From Lagopus muta (lineage: Eukaryota; Chordata; Aves; Galliformes; Phasianidae): DNA of 64,000 nt. The position numbers and the translations under genes were made by a program. The notes under the pieces are model-generated. The model made no database searches. It was given only the letters and a program-made list of their open reading frames with translations, and was not told the origin of the DNA. Numbering within the stretch: position 1 is the stretch's first letter; the number at the start of each line of letters is the position of its first letter. Positions 13,701 through 27,515 of the stretch are shown piece after piece. The stretch covers positions 180,437,777 to 180,501,776 of the forward strand of contig NC_064433.1 in the NCBI RefSeq assembly GCF_023343835.1, written 5' to 3'.

Positions 13701-14128
13701 AATACTATGAGTTAAGCTTTTTCAGGTGGGCGGATGAAGACAAGCTCTGAGAAACCAGTATTTTTCCTGAAGGCACCAGGTGATCACAGCTGGGTGCGTG
13801 GTAAGAATTTACCTTCCTGCCCTCTGCCTGAAGAGCCCAGAGCAGGTGCAGATTTGTTACAGGAGCGCTCAGTCTTTCCTTGAAATGTGAGGTGGGCTAT
13901 GTGCCCAAAGGTGGGACAAATGTCCACACTCCACCTGCATCTAACCTTCCCCTGTGAGCAACCCAAGGCAAAGCAGGCTGGCTGGAAGAGCAGGTGGTGT
14001 TTACATCTCCCATTTGATTTATCTGATAATGTCAAAGGAGCATGGGACTCCCCATTCTATCTGCCTAAGGCACAGATCTCTCAATCAACTTGGCTGCCCT
14101 TTGCTTTCCTTTTGGTCATGGAAACAGA
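10736..14128. other. intergenic stretch without a recognised gene
   Basis: 3.4 kb with no repeat or exon recognised. The longest open frame (13546-13064, minus, 160 codons) has no family resemblance or exon borders that I can defend. Confidence 0.55.
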
Positions 14129-14391
14129 TCACAGAATCATAGAATTGTTAAGGTTGGAAAAGACATCTAAGATCATCCAGTCCAACTGTCAGCCCACCCC
14201 CATCATGCCCGCTGACCACATCCCTCAGTGCCACATCTCCACGGTTCCTGAACACTCCAGGGATGGTGACTGCACCACCTCGCTGGGCAGCCCGTGTCGA
14301 TTCCTCATCACTCTGAGAAGAAATTCTTCCTGCTATCCAACCTGAACCTCCCCTGGTGTAACTTGAAGCCATTCCCTCTCTCCAGTCCTAT
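14129..14391 (-). mobile_element. CR1 LINE fragment (3' end)
   Basis: Starts with ATCACAGAATCATAGAATTG and runs through AAGGTTGGAAAAGACATCTA, CTCCAGGGATGGTGACTGCA and CCAACCTGAACCTCCCCTGG. The internal text (CCCACCCCCATCATGCCCGC) differs from the neighbouring copy at 14448, so the two belong to different CR1 subfamilies. 5'-truncated after about 260 bp. Confidence 0.92.
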
Positions 14392-14447
14392 CAGATCTCT
14401 TATCTACACCTGTGATTTATCCTGGCCTGCAAGAGATGTGCACTAAG

Positions 14448-15155
14448 TCACAGAATCACAGAATCACAGAATCACAGAATCACCCGGGTTGGAAGGGACC
14501 CCAAGGATCATGTAGTTCCAACCCCCCTGCCTAGCAGGGCCACCAAACATACACATTCAGATCAGGTTGCCCAGGACCCCGTCCAACCTGGCCTTAAACA
14601 CGTCCAAGGACGGGGCATCCACAACCTCCCTGGGCAGCCCGTTCCAGGGCCTAACCACTCTCCTAGTAAAGAACTTCCCCCTAACATCTAACCTAAATCT
14701 TCCCTCCTTCAACTTAAAACCATTTCCCCTAGTCCTGCTGTTGTCAGCCCTTTTGAAGAGTTTACTCCCCTCCTGGGTGTAGGTTCCCTTCAGGTATTGA
14801 TAGGCTGCAATGAGGTCACCCTGCAGCCTTCTCTTCTCCAGGCTGAACAAGCCCAACTCCCTCAGCCTGTCCTCATAGGGGAGGTGCTCCAGCCCCTTGA
14901 TCATCTTAGTCGCCCTCCTCTGGACCCTTTCCAAAATCTCAATGTCTTTCTTGTACTGAGGGCTCCACACCTGGACACAGGACTCCAGGTGGGGCCTCAC
15001 AAGAGCCGTGTAGAGAGGGACAATCACCTCCCTGTCCCTGCTGGCCACCCCTCTCCTGATGGAGCCCAGGATCCCATTTGCCTTTCGAGCTGCCAGAGCG
15101 CACTGCTGGCTCATATTCAGTCTCTCGTCCATCAGGACCCCCAAGTCCTTGTGAA
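14448..15155 (-). mobile_element. CR1 LINE fragment with long open C-terminal RT frame
   Basis: At least four TCACAGAA terminal repeats start it (14448-14483), followed by a clean CR1 3' end. On the minus strand an open frame runs from about 15155 down to a stop at 14557-14559. It carries [60 protein letters not shown] and the normal CR1 C-terminus [14 protein letters not shown]. Lack of stops or frameshifts over roughly 200 codons suggests a comparatively young copy. It is 5'-truncated within the reverse-transcriptase coding region, as most CR1 copies are, and so not autonomous. Codons upstream of HKDLGVL are host sequence. Confidence 0.95.
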
Positions 15156-17196
15156 ACAAGATATTCCCCAATGGAGATGTGATAATACACAAAGTTATGT
15201 ACTCAGAGCAAGAACTCCCTAAATTAGAAGGCCTCCTTTTTCTTTAGCCAGTTGACGCCAGGATCCAACTCACAGAAACTCCATGCTCTTAGGCTTGGAA
15301 ATGCTTGGCATTGCCACTGGCCCATTTTGTGCAGTGGTTACTATGTGCATTACTGCATGAACTAAAACCTAAAGGAAGAGAAAATTTACATGAGTTTTCA
15401 GACCACTAAAAGGCAGTTTCAAGTAATCGGATTATCAGCCCAGTTGAGTTCTACACTTGGCTTCTGTGATTTATTGCTGGCTTCAACAGCTGTGGCTCTT
15501 CTTAGGATCAGCTTCCTTTGAGCTGGGAAAGCAAAATATGTTCTTAAGGCACTTTGCATTCCTAATGGGCATTGAAGTAATCCTAGACCTTGTTACATTT
15601 CCATTTTTAACTGAATTAGTGAGCCTGTTAATATGTGCAGCAATTAGGCTTTTCCTTACAAATACAGATGGTTCCAGGAGAAATCTTTTCAAAATATATC
15701 TACCCACATCACTATCAGGAAACCATTTTCTCTACATTAATTACAAGTGCATTTTAATTCCGGTTTGAACAAATCCATGACCCTTGAAGGACAGTATCTC
15801 CAGGAAAAAGCATCCATAAAAAATGTTTGATTACTGATAGGAAGTACTGATAGGAAATCAAATTCTGCTGAAATCCTGGAGGGTTTATGCCTGTTCTTGC
15901 AAGATTTTTTATAGGATATTTATGTCTACCTGAAATTGTCATTTTTTAGGGTTATCTTTAAAAATATTCCATAGCAACCTAGAAAGTTCAGTTTATCTAT
16001 TCTGTTTTCATTTTAAAGGAAAACTGTCTCTTTATATTTCTAGCATTTACAGAAAATCTTACTTTACACACAGAAAGCATTGCTAATCACTGATTAGGTA
16101 CTGATCACTTTATTTGTATCAGCTGAAGATAAAAAACTTGCTGGGACTGAAGTGCTTCTTTCTGCATTCTGTGTTGTACATCAGTTCTGGAGAATTTACT
16201 TATACAGTTAAGTGAGGTGAGACGTTGATGTGACTGCTGCAGTTCACATAATCGAGATTTCTTCATTGCTGTATTGCAGGGAGTCACAGGACATAGGAAT
16301 CTCTGATGCTTGGTCAGTCAGCTGCATAGGGAAGTTAAGGTTTTATAGATTTCTATAATACCTTGATCTATCTTCCTTTTCTAATAGCTATCTAAGAGAT
16401 TACTCTTAATGAGCCTTGTAAGAAAATACTAAATGAATACATCATTTTGAGCAGCACCCAGACTACAATGGATAAGAAAATCCAAATAAAACCACAAAAA
16501 AGGGATCTTCCCTGCCCGAATGGATGCAGGCTGGCTCTGCTCTATAACGCAGCCTAAGCTGACCTGGTTCTGTATCTGCCAGTGAGAGATAAGATTAGAT
16601 GAAGCCAAGAGAATAAGCACACCACTTGCTTATTAAAATTCCCTTTTCTTCAACATGCTGTTTCAAATGCCGAAGAAATAAAAGGATATTTGTTTGGAAA
16701 AGTAGTCCCAAAAGCGGAAATAGATGTGCTGAAGCCCCAGGAAGATCCCCCCAGATGAGAAGCAGATACCAAAAAAGAAAGTTCTGTGTGTGAGGAAATC
16801 ACAGCAGCTCTCTGTTCTTCCTCTCTTCATTTAGAGAAAAGCTAAAGTTGTCCTGGTGGCAAAGTTAACTCAGATGGCCTGTAGAGATACGGAGAGAGGA
16901 AGTGAAATTCTGAGACTGGTCAGTATCTATGGTCAAAACCTGGGTTGAGATTGGTCAGATCTAGAAGAAGATGGAGATGAAAGAGTCTTCAGTGCTTTGA
17001 TATATCTACCAACAGGTACACACAATATTATTTCTCTTACCTACTCAAAGAAATAATCTCTGATGTTTTTGATAAAATTTCTGCAAATTTACTGTCTTGG
17101 AGTTCTATGCCTCTCTAAGAAATCTGAATGAAATTATGTACTTTCCAAAACTGATACTCCAAATGGGACAGAAAACGGACAAACGACCTCAGTAAA
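15156..17196. other. intergenic stretch without a recognised gene
   Basis: 2.0 kb of AT-rich DNA; nothing recognised on either strand. Confidence 0.55.
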
Positions 17197-17360
17197 TCAC
17201 AGAATCATGGAATGTCTGAGTTGGGAAAGGACCTCAGGGTCCCTCAGGCCCAAGCCCTGCTCCAGCAGGGACCGCCAGTACAGGGTGCCCAGGGCCACAT
17301 CCAGGCAGCTTTGGGAGATCTCCCAGGAGGAGACCCCACAGCCTCTGTGCCAGTTTTCCA
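17197..17360 (-). mobile_element. CR1 LINE fragment (short, 3' end only)
   Basis: TCACAGAATCATGGAATG followed by GGGAAAGGACCTCAGGGTCC, CCCTGCTCCAGCAGGGACC and CAGGGCCACATCCAGGCAGC are standard CR1 3' text in reverse. Similarity dies out around 17360. Confidence 0.85.
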
Positions 17361-20300
17361 TCACCTGAACAAGACAAATAATGAAAACCTGAGAAAACAC
17401 AGGTGTTTCCCCACCATCATAATGCAGCTGCCACTTGAAGATGTGAAAGTGTGTGCCCTCACAGTGGAGAGATGGTGGCTCTGTGCCTGTGATGTAGCGT
17501 AACAAGGTATGATTGTGTCTTTGCAGACTCAAATGTTAAGATTTTTCTCAGAGAAGCAAAATGAATGGGGGTTTTCACATACTGAGCTTTATAGGCTTAC
17601 CTGCTCCTTCCCAAAACCTCCTGAGATCCTTGTGTCCAAATGATGCTTTCTTTCACCTCATACCCTGGTCCTACGCTGAAACAACTGCCTGACTTTCTAT
17701 GTGGATAGACTATGGGATCAGCCCAAGCAATGTGCCTCTTAACGGATGGCTACAAACCCAGATCAGAATATCTACACCCACCCAGAATATGCCCAGCATC
17801 AGCTATGTGAGGCACACAGATGTGGGGCAACGGTTGCTGCACTGCAGCTTTCTCAGAGCACTGAGATGTGCAGTGTGATTCCCTTCAGGAGACCTTGTTA
17901 TGGCTAAAAAGGTTTCTGAAGTTATTTGTGAGCCAGCCATCCTTTGGTCTGTTTGCATGGGAGACACACTGCTGTTTTGAAAAGAGACTGAATGAGCTGT
18001 ATTTATTCATACGGTCTCTAAGAGAATCTCTAGGTAGCTTCTGCACCGAGCCAACAGGGACTTGCCCTGTCACAGAGTCTACATCAAAACGCAAGTCCAA
18101 AAACTGCACGGCTGCAGTAACCTTAGTGGAGCCTTGTTGGCTTTGATGGAACAAGTGGACACGACATTAGATGCTGAGGATTTGCTGTCATCTCCATCGT
18201 AGCTTCACGTTGGGATGCTTGCTGAGCTACAGAAATCTGTCACAGACTAATCTGCTCGGGATGTCAAAGAAGCTGGAGCTGAAGCCTTGATATATGAATC
18301 TTCTCTGCTGATAACTCTCTGCTGAGCTTTGATGAATGCATAAAGGATTGGCAGATGAGTGGAGTTTTTGATTAACTGTGCCAGTCTATGCACACTCAAG
18401 CTTCAGTGAGATTGTATATTGTCAGTTTGCTGTCTCCTGCGTGCTGAATTCTCATTTAAGCTTTTGTATTTAACTGGAAATTCTGATTTCTCTTTCACGA
18501 TGCAGTTTAAAATGAAGTTCAAACCAGACATAATTTAGAGCATTATAAATACCGTGTAATATTTTCTGTCTCTCTGTGTAGCTTTGAGATTGAATTACCT
18601 TTAATGTTTATAACTTCTTGTATTCACATTTGCATTAATGCATTTTCCTTAACAAGATAAAAATATTTCCCTGCCAAGCGCATCAGTTTGGAGCCGTGCT
18701 CGTGAATATTTCTGTCCCAGGTATCAAATTCCTCCATTCTGCAAAAAGAAGTTAACTTCTGGTGCCTTAAAGGGGAACTTGAGTATAATTGAATCATCCA
18801 GACACAGATAAGGACGTAACAATCTCTAGGAAGATCAGCATGTAGATCACTGCATGCAGAGATGAATAGATACAACCTGAGCAAGGCAAACAAATATAAA
18901 GCAAATTCTGTATTCCCAAACCCACAGGAGAAGACAAACAGTGCATCCCATTCCTGTTGTAACAATGCTGTTTGTTGGAGTTGTGCCCAAGCAGCCATTA
19001 ATTTAATTGTGGACAAGCATAACAGGTTATCCAATTCCTGCTCTGCTCTGCTTGCACATAAATTAAAGCGAGGTCGTGCAAATGAGGACAGACTATAACA
19101 GAAAAGTCAACATAAGAAGACACAAATTTGGCTCCACGGGGAAGCTGTGCTTGCTGAATTTTCTGCTGTCACGCTGTGGGTTGCTGTTTTGTTTTCCTAA
19201 ATACTCGACCTGTTCTTACAGCCTTTGCTTTTCATGGCATTTTCAGTGGGTCAGGTTCTATGCTGGTGAGAACCAGCCTGGTGGTGTTTAGCTGACTCGT
19301 ATTAGCTCACGTATGGCTCAATGCACTGTACTGAAACTCCTCAGAACCATCATCTGATGCCATTTTTGTAGCCAAATTGCACTGCCTGTGACAGCTAAGC
19401 CAACTTACAGTCACACAGGTGAGGCGATACCCTTTGTATCCACAGCTTTTTACCTCCCTGTGCTTGACATAATGCATCCTTGTAACTGCAGGGATGCATT
19501 TATCTGACTCAGATATAAACAGTTTTGATCTGCATTGTTCTTAAGTACACACCCCCAGCTGCTTATACATTTTCACCAAGATAACAGAGACTCAGATTTC
19601 ACCCAGCACTATGTGTTATTTAATAATTATGGTGATTTATTGTTTCACTGCAGTATCTTGAGACTTCTCTGTCCATTGGTATTAGGAAGTTTTTTATTGG
19701 TAGGAATGCCATTTCCTTCAGTTACTCTTTGTGTACAGGAAATCTCTAACCTGTTATTTTAGTTCAGTTAAGCAGAGCATAAAATCAAACTCAATACAAC
19801 ATAAACCATCACAACAGGGCAATTTGTTAAGGCAAGTCATCTTCACAGAAGGGTGGTCCTGGAAAGGGAGGGACAAGGGGAGCAGTGTGCACTGGGTTTT
19901 GTCTGCCATGTTCTGCATTGCTCCCTGCACACGTTTCGGAGAAGACTCAGCCTGGTTTTATTCCCTCTTAGTGTGCACAGCAGTGGCAGCACTTATTGCC
20001 TGCACCCTCTCCTGTACCGTTTATTATTCCTAAGCCATGCAGGACTCCAATCAAAATTTATGGTCCAAAAGTGCTACTGGGGCTTTGCTGGTATGGTTAT
20101 TCAGCCTGATGTATTTACAATGCTTAAATGCAGGTGTTTATTGCTTCTGTGTATCCCTTAAGCTGTCCTTTCTGAGGAAGTCCCCAAAAGGTCTTTAGGA
20201 AGAATTGGTCGTGACTGAGGGTTTTTGAAAACAGTTTCCCCCATACCCTTATGGGGACAGTGCTTGCAGATATTTCTGGTAGAAGGCCCCCCTGTGCCCA

Positions 20301-23300
20301 GCAGAGCCAGGAGAAACCAATGAGCCATGGCTGAGATCTTTTTTTCTTGCAATGGGGATCCCCCAGGTTTGGGGGGATTATAGGCATTCGAGAAAATACA
20401 TTCCAAAACGATTCAGATTTCCTACATTGGGATTAAACAGACATTAAAAGGTCTGCATCTCCCCAAGCAAACTGCAAAATGATTCATTTGCTCTTAATAG
20501 CCAGCGTGGCTTTACCAAAGTGTATTAACAATTAAACTGAACTAAGAGAAGTGAAAACAAGGAGAAAGAGGAAAACTCTTTCACACTCTGTGTTAACGAA
20601 GGCTCTGCTTCAGTACTTTTGAGCATAGCCTTGCATTTTCAACAAACTTCAGTGGTTGTTAAGGTGCTTTCCATTACAGCAGAGTGTATTTCAGGGCCCA
20701 GTCACGTTTGTGGAGCCTGAGCTCTGGGGACAGCTTTCTTCAGCTGTTGATCATCCAGTCCTACTTTAATCATTTTAAGCTATTCTTTCATCTTGAAACT
20801 TGTTAGAGACTTTTAAATAACTTGGGTATTTGTCTACTTAAAGTCTCTCTGCAATTTTTGTAGGACATTATGTGTGACAATATTCTACATATTTATTTAA
20901 TAAAGCATAAACATTAGAAGACTACAATTTCCTCATTTCTTAGTGCTTTGGCTACCTGGCTCAAAACACCTCTAAGGTGAAAACTCACTCCCTTTGAGCA
21001 GCAGTCCTCTCAAAAGTGTTTTGGTTGAAAGAGTAAACGTCTTTGACCACCATAGATCTGACTCATTGTATGTAAATTATTACTCTGAGAGTAAGGTGCC
21101 AAGAGATCATGGCTGGTCCTTCAGTATTTACTGAAAGCAACTGGAGAGAAAGGAGGCATCTCTGCAGTCTGCAGAGGGACCTATCACTGAAGACTTCATG
21201 AGGGAACATATTTATAAATTCATGAGATGGTTCATTGCACTTGCTTTACGTTCTAGTTTTATCACTGAATGAAAGAACTGATGAAGGGGTGGCAATATTT
21301 GGTTAGAAAGAAATCTAACTCTGTCCATTTCTAATTTTTAAACTACAGGTATAAGAAGTGAGACAATTAAAAAAAAAAAAAAAGATAAAATATTTTTCTA
21401 TTCTGTTTCTTGAGAAACTCTTACAAGTGTTCTCTTGGAAACTGGTTGCTCACTGCACCACGTCTGCGGCTCTGCTTGGGTGGCACAGGGAGCACTGCTG
21501 AAGGCCTGGGCTGTGGTTTGCAGCATCATTCCCTGAACCTCATATTGTAGGAGATCATAGGCTGACTGAATCTTGCTGACTGAATTTAAAATTTGAATGG
21601 ATTTCTTTTCTGCCTGGAAATATACATTTTTTTTCATTTTTTCTTCCAGCACACAGAACAGGCACAACACGTTGTAGGAGCAGTATATTATGGGAAAACA
21701 GGCCACATGTCTTAACAAACACTGCATGCAAACTCCTATCATAAACCCATTTCACTTTATGATACTACTCATGCTAGTCTAGTCTGGGCAAAGAGTTTCA
21801 AATACCACCTGCTTTGGAATCACATAGACATTCTTTCCAGAAGGAATATAAAATGTTCTGCATGAAGGGTTATGCTACATACACTGAAAGTGCCCAGGCT
21901 CCGAAAGCTTAAACAGCAGCAGTGGGTCCCCAAAGTCCACCAAAAATGTATTTCTGCACCTTGGGTAAAACTGAGTCTTTATTTACAAAGCAAATAAATT
22001 GTTATCATTATCTGCTTGAAGACCCTTCATTCATCACTCACTCTATTTTGGTACTGAGTTTATAAAACTGCACAGAATTTCAAATATGAAGAAATACATT
22101 CAGACTTCAAAATGGAAAATTCCTTACAACTGAGGAATAAAATATTAAATTAAATACTTAATATTGCAGCAGTGTTAGTAGACTCTCTAAAGCATTATTT
22201 TTTTTTTTCTTTTCTGCTCTTTTACTTAGGACTAGTTTCAGTATACTTTCCTTCTCAGAAGCAGCCTTGGTTCTAATGAGCTGTCATTATCAAATGCAGA
22301 AAAAAATCATGAATTTCTTAACTGGCCCCATGAAAATATACCCCAACCAATGATTTCTGCTGCTCTACACAGCAACAGCCCCATTACACAGAGCTGTTTA
22401 ATGTTAAATTAATTCTGTGAGGCATTTGGTCAGCTTGTGTGAAGCAGCACAGTCTCCCTGAAGGCAGAGAGAGATGTTGATTCACACTTGCTGACAGTGT
22501 CCACGTAAACTATTCTCAGTTTTTCCATGACCTTTAACTGGGCCAACGCCTTCTGATGGTTAATGTGACTGATGTTCCCCTAGACATGTTTTCACATTGG
22601 GAGATGGCAAAAAAATGATTTCTGTGATATGAGGTTTACTGTAAAATCACCCATGGATTAAGCAGTGCCCAGAACAGATCAGGTCAAAGCCCCACCTCAA
22701 AATCTTCCATCTCCAGCAACAACCAGCCGCAGATTCTTTGAGATGAGAGCAAAGATGGTTCTTCAAAAGAGATGTCTCTTCCCTCTTGGACCTCCACAAC
22801 TGTTACATGTTCTTGCTATGCTTTGGAAGTGCCTTCTGTGATGTTAAAAAATTATGATATACTACACTAAGAAAGCAGAAAATGCAGGCAAAAAACTACA
22901 TCCCTCGGTTGTCTTTATTCCCTGCTACTCTTCTGTTGTTCTGTTCAAAGTTTGGGGCCTGGCAGCAGTAGAAGAAGTTGTCTGTATGCTCTGGGATCCA
23001 TTGGAAAGCGGAGGGGATCCTCTGCCTTGGAAATAACCAAACATTTGTAGCTGCTGGACTTTTTGGAGAACAAGACGAGACAGTAGATAAGGGGCAGGAA
23101 ACCTGCAACACCACCACCAACAGGGCAGCCCCTATAAAGTGCCAAGAGAGAAGCCCAGCCCTCCAGTTTTGAAAGAAAGATAATTCTCTTGAGATGCCCA
23201 GTGCTATCACAGAATAATGAAGAATTTTAAGTTTATTTTATTCTGAGTATTGTTGCAGAAAAATTATGGATGACTTCACCTACCTTTGAATCAGTTCCAT

Positions 23301-24230
23301 CCATAGATGGAAAGGAAACACAATCTACTTAAAAATGGCTTTAAGATGAACAAAAAGGTATTTTTAAGAAAAAATATATATAAAAAAAAAGCCAACATTG
23401 CTTTAAATTAAAATTGAAAAAAACAAAAACAACCCACCAGCAATTAAAAATAACGCCATATCCATATTGACATAACAGAACTTGGCTAACTTCTTTAATC
23501 TAATGAAAGATGATGGGCAACTGCTAATGATACCTGACTTGTCTTGTCAATTGAGTGAGAACAGTGGGAATAGTGCTGTTCAACAGGGTGTGAAACTTGC
23601 ATGGAAGCAATTTCCTTGAAAGTGTGGGTATCAAATTAAATTAAAATATGAAACACTGGTATTTAGAATATTGTGTCCACCTGATCTTTAAAAAAGGAAA
23701 ATAACATTTCAGAACTTTGCAAAATGAGTTGGAGATGATGAGAAGGAAAATAAAAACTTTCATCTATCAAGAGAGTTTGAGAATACTGCTGTTATTTAGG
23801 AAATTATTGAGAAAAGAGATCACAGACAGATAAACTAAGGAATATAAAAAGAAAAATACTTGTATTTTCACAATTATAAGCCCCCAGTTTCATAAAACTC
23901 AAAGAAGATTTGTACATACAAATGGACAACACAGGGACAACATTCAGGGACATAGCAGTTAATAGAAAAAGCCTTGAAAAGGGAATTGGAATCCGCTGTA
24001 CTGAAAAGCCTAAGCCAACTTCTAATTAATAGCAAAGAGAAGGAAATTTAGATTTACTGTATAACTTTTGCCTAGTTCTGGGTAAATTACCACAATTTGT
24101 TCTGTAGTATTTGATATTGGCTGCTGACCAGTAATGGCAGCATATTGGATTATGTGGAACATAGTCCTGATGTAAAACAGTTTTTACCCTCCATTCCAGA
24201 CCTGATTGGTGCTTCCTTATTTTGACTCGC
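17361..24230. other. intergenic stretch without a recognised gene
   Basis: 6.9 kb; no exon or repeat family recognised. An A run lies near 21369-21383. The block around 18960-19080 is rich in homeodomain-type TAATTTAATTG words, but I cannot tell conservation from one sequence. Confidence 0.5.
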
Positions 24231-24500
24231 ATAGAATTACAGAATCCTTAGAGTTAGAAGGAACTTCTGAAAGACCATCTAGTCCAACTCCCCTGCAATG
24301 AACAGGGACGTTCCCAGCTCCACCGGGTTGCTCAGAGCCTGGTTCAGCCTGGCCTTGAAAGTCCCCAGGAATGGAGCATCCACCACATCTTTGGGCAACC
24401 GTGCCAGCCTCTCAGCACCCTCACTGTAAAACACTTTTCCTTCATATCCAACGTAAATGTCCCTCTTAGTTTGAAACCATTTACCCTTCTTTGCATTAAT
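24231..24500 (-). mobile_element. CR1 LINE fragment (3' end, diverged)
   Basis: CATAGAATTACAGAATCC, then AGACCATCTAGTCCAACTCC, GCTCAGAGCCTGGTTCAGCC, TGGCCTTGAAAGTCCCCAGG and GGAATGGAGCATCCACCACA identify a reversed CR1 3' region. It is missing most of the repeat head and ends near 24500. Confidence 0.9.
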
Positions 24501-26574
24501 TCTTCTGCTTGAGTGTTTTCTATATTGCAAGGCACCAAATACTTGTAAAGTTGATATTTTTACACAGCAGATTAAATTCCAGTTTTCAGGGCAGTGCCAG
24601 TGGTTGCCTGAGTCTTCAGATTGTTATTGCATCGGGTTCAAGTAGTGAGGCACTGTCTACCATTCCTCAACAAGCACAGCAGATCCTTATTCAGGATTCT
24701 GCAACTATTCCATTTTTTTCACTTCATTTTTAGCCTTTTGTTTTTTTAACCCAGTTCTGCTCTACAGACATTTTTTCATTGCTTTGTTAATTATCATTTT
24801 TCACTTGCTTTTTTGAAGGGTGCATCAGCTTTCTTATACTTCATTGTGGGTTTGTTTCCACTTTTACCAATTTGGATGTTCTCATTTCCATTCAATGGAA
24901 CAGAATGAATAGCAGAATAAAATGCATTTCAAATATCTAGCTTAAGCTATCTAAAAATGAGCTTTGCTGGAATTAATTACATTGGCATCACAAATACGTG
25001 ACAGGGTAATTCTGACTTGCCTGTGGCACTACAAATTTCACATCTCATCAGTTCACTCTCATAAGCAGCTTTGCACTAGGAAGTGCTCAGCCTAAAACCT
25101 TCAGGTCTGTTTCTTGTTGCTTCAGGATTCATGCAGGAAGTTCAGTCAGGGTACTTTTATTCACATTAATTCTAATGTTGCTTCTGCTCAAGTAATCCCA
25201 TAGAAGCAGGTGTGATCCAGGCTATTGTTTTGCATGAACTGCATCACAACTGCCATGACAGAAGATCCTTCATTCTCTCCCAACGACTGTTTTGGGTAAG
25301 TTTTCCCTCATTTTAACTTACCTTAATGGCCAACGAGTAAAAGAGAACTTGGTGAAATGAAGGAATGGACAAATGCATGGATCTCTCTTCTTACCATTAA
25401 CATGAGTATTTGACAAAACAGCAGCGTCTGCAACACAAAAAATGGATATTAATTACTCAGTGGCCAAAAGGGAGGCACTAAGGGTACATAAGTTAAAATA
25501 GAACCCATCCTTGGGGACAGTGTGACTGAACAAAGTTAAAACAGAAAAATTAACATAGACTTCTCCTCGAATAAGTATGCCATTGCCTGAGAGAGACAAA
25601 TAATATCCTGGCCCAGGATTCCTGTTTTAGCAAGAAAAAAATTGTGATCCCCAGCTGGTGTAAAATGTCACACCACCACTTCATCCCTCATGTTCTATAG
25701 TTTAGCTCTTTTTTCCCAACATCTTCCACATTTTGCAAATCCTATGACCTATAGAATGATTTTCTTGACTACATCAAAGAAACTTAAAGCTATTTTTCAG
25801 AAGTTAGCCAACTATTTGTCTAAAATCTATTTCTTCATTTTAAAATAGTTGAGTATCTAATATAAATGCAACATGGTTTCAATACATTTTGCAAACACAG
25901 AAGTACAGCTCTATAAAGGACCTTTCATTCCTCTTGAACCACAGCCCACTTAAATGATGGGTTAGATATGACATTGAGTAGTGAGGCAACTTGTAATAGT
26001 ACATAAGCAGTTGGTACATAAGTACATCAAGTTCCCTCATCATCTCAGTGACTCTCTGTTGGATTCTTTTCCGTATGGCCATGTCTATCAAACATTTGAG
26101 ATGTATGCTAAATAACATAAAAATACAAAATCAGTGTTGGAATCTCTCTCAGCTTTTCTGGAACTAATACTGAGGTAAAGATTTTAGATTCATATTGTGG
26201 TCTCCTCTCCAGTATTCCTTTTACACCTCAGTTCCCCAATAACACAGCATTCTCACTGGCACACATTCTGCTTCAGATGTGTTCAGAACATTTATTTTTT
26301 ATGCCATAAGTGAACAGTTTCTCTGAATCGTTTTTGGCCTGCCCTGTTATGGTTTTACATTTCACTCATCCATTTATTCTGTGAACTGCTTTGTTTCCCA
26401 TTGATTTAACCCTGAACTTGTTGATAGCTTATGAAGCAGCAGTAAAACTGAAGGACTTGTAGGTCATTTGTGTATAGAGCATGAGGTGGAAAGAGCAGAG
26501 CAGCATTACTTTATGTGATATATATACTTTGCTTGGAATCATGAACATGTAGCTACCCCGCTACTCTTTTCTTC
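24501..26574. other. intergenic stretch without a recognised gene
   Basis: 2.1 kb, AT-rich, nothing recognised. Confidence 0.5.
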
Positions 26575-26589
26575 AGAGATAGAAGCACA

Positions 26590-27010
26590 GTATAACTCAG
26601 GGTGGAAGGCATCCTGACAAATCCCCAAGTGCAGGACCAGCTCTGAACTCAGACCAGGTTGCTCAGCTTTTTATCCGGTCAAGTTCTCAAGGTTTGAGGG
26701 TGGTGACTGCACAAATTCTCTGGGCAAACTGTGTCACTGCCTGATGTCATGAAAATATTTTTCCCTATTCAGTCATAACAATCCCTGTGTTCCTGCCATG
26801 GGCTACTGAGCGGGCTCTGGCTGCACCTTGGGAAAAACTGCCTTGTAACAACAAGAAGCTGCTAGTAAATCCCTCCCCACAGAGCTGCCTTTTCTCCAGG
26901 CTGAGCCATCCCAGTTGCTTACACATCTAGGTGGCCTCCACTGAATTGACTCAAGTTTTTAATGTCTCTCATGTACCGGAGGACTCAGAATTGTCCAGTC
27001 TTAGGCTAAG
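26590..27010 (-). mobile_element. old CR1 LINE fragment
   Basis: Heavily decayed but legible: ACCAGGTTGCTCAGC, TTCTCTGGGCAAACTGTGTC, GCCTTTTCTCCAGGCTGAGC and GGTGGCCTCCACTGAATTGA follow the normal reversed CR1 order. There are no clear terminal repeats. One of the oldest copies in the window. Confidence 0.7.
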
Positions 27011-27261
27011 CACTGCTGTGTACCCTCTGCAAACTGCTGGCTTCTACCAATCTCTTAACAGCTAACCACAATTTTTCATGTCTCATTTTCATGTGCTCAT
27101 TTTCTCCCACTGTAGCTTCTATGTATCCCATAATCTTAGACAAAAATGGCCATTGGATCTGTGTTTAAATTAGGGTTGCTGGGAGCGTGCACTTGTTACT
27201 ATATTTACGTTACCATTCCTTAGTACTGAGAAATACCCTTGCATGCAGATTTCTACAGAAA

Positions 27262-27515
27262 TGAGCAAGGATGAGAGGTACTGGCTTCAAGTTGCATCAG
27301 GGGAGGTTCAGGTTGGATAGAAAGAGAAGTTTCCTCTCGGAAAGAGAAGTGAGGCACTGGCAAAGAGTGCCCAGGGAGGTGGTGCAGTCACCATCCCTGG
27401 AGGTGTTCAAGAAACATGGGGATGTGGCACTGGGAGACATGATCAGTGGGCATGGTGGGGATGGGGTGATGTTTGGACTAGATGATCTTAAAGGTTTTTT
27501 TCCAGCTTTAACGAT
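27262..27515 (+). mobile_element. CR1 LINE fragment (3' end)
   Basis: Reads GGCTTCAAGTTGCATCAGGG, GGTTCAGGTTGGATAGAAAG, CCCAGGGAGGTGGTGCAGTC, GTGTTCAAGAAACATGGGGA and TTTGGACTAGATGATCTTAA, the standard CR1 end of ORF2 plus 3' UTR. The terminal octamers are decayed. Confidence 0.9.

Noticed and set aside
18960..19080. Homeodomain-like AT motifs suggesting an enhancer
   Set aside because: Such words are common in AT-rich DNA and conservation cannot be judged from a single sequence.
22896..23210. 104-codon minus-strand frame with a hydrophobic start
   Set aside because: No conserved motif; the hydrophobic run is short and nothing nearby supports a gene.
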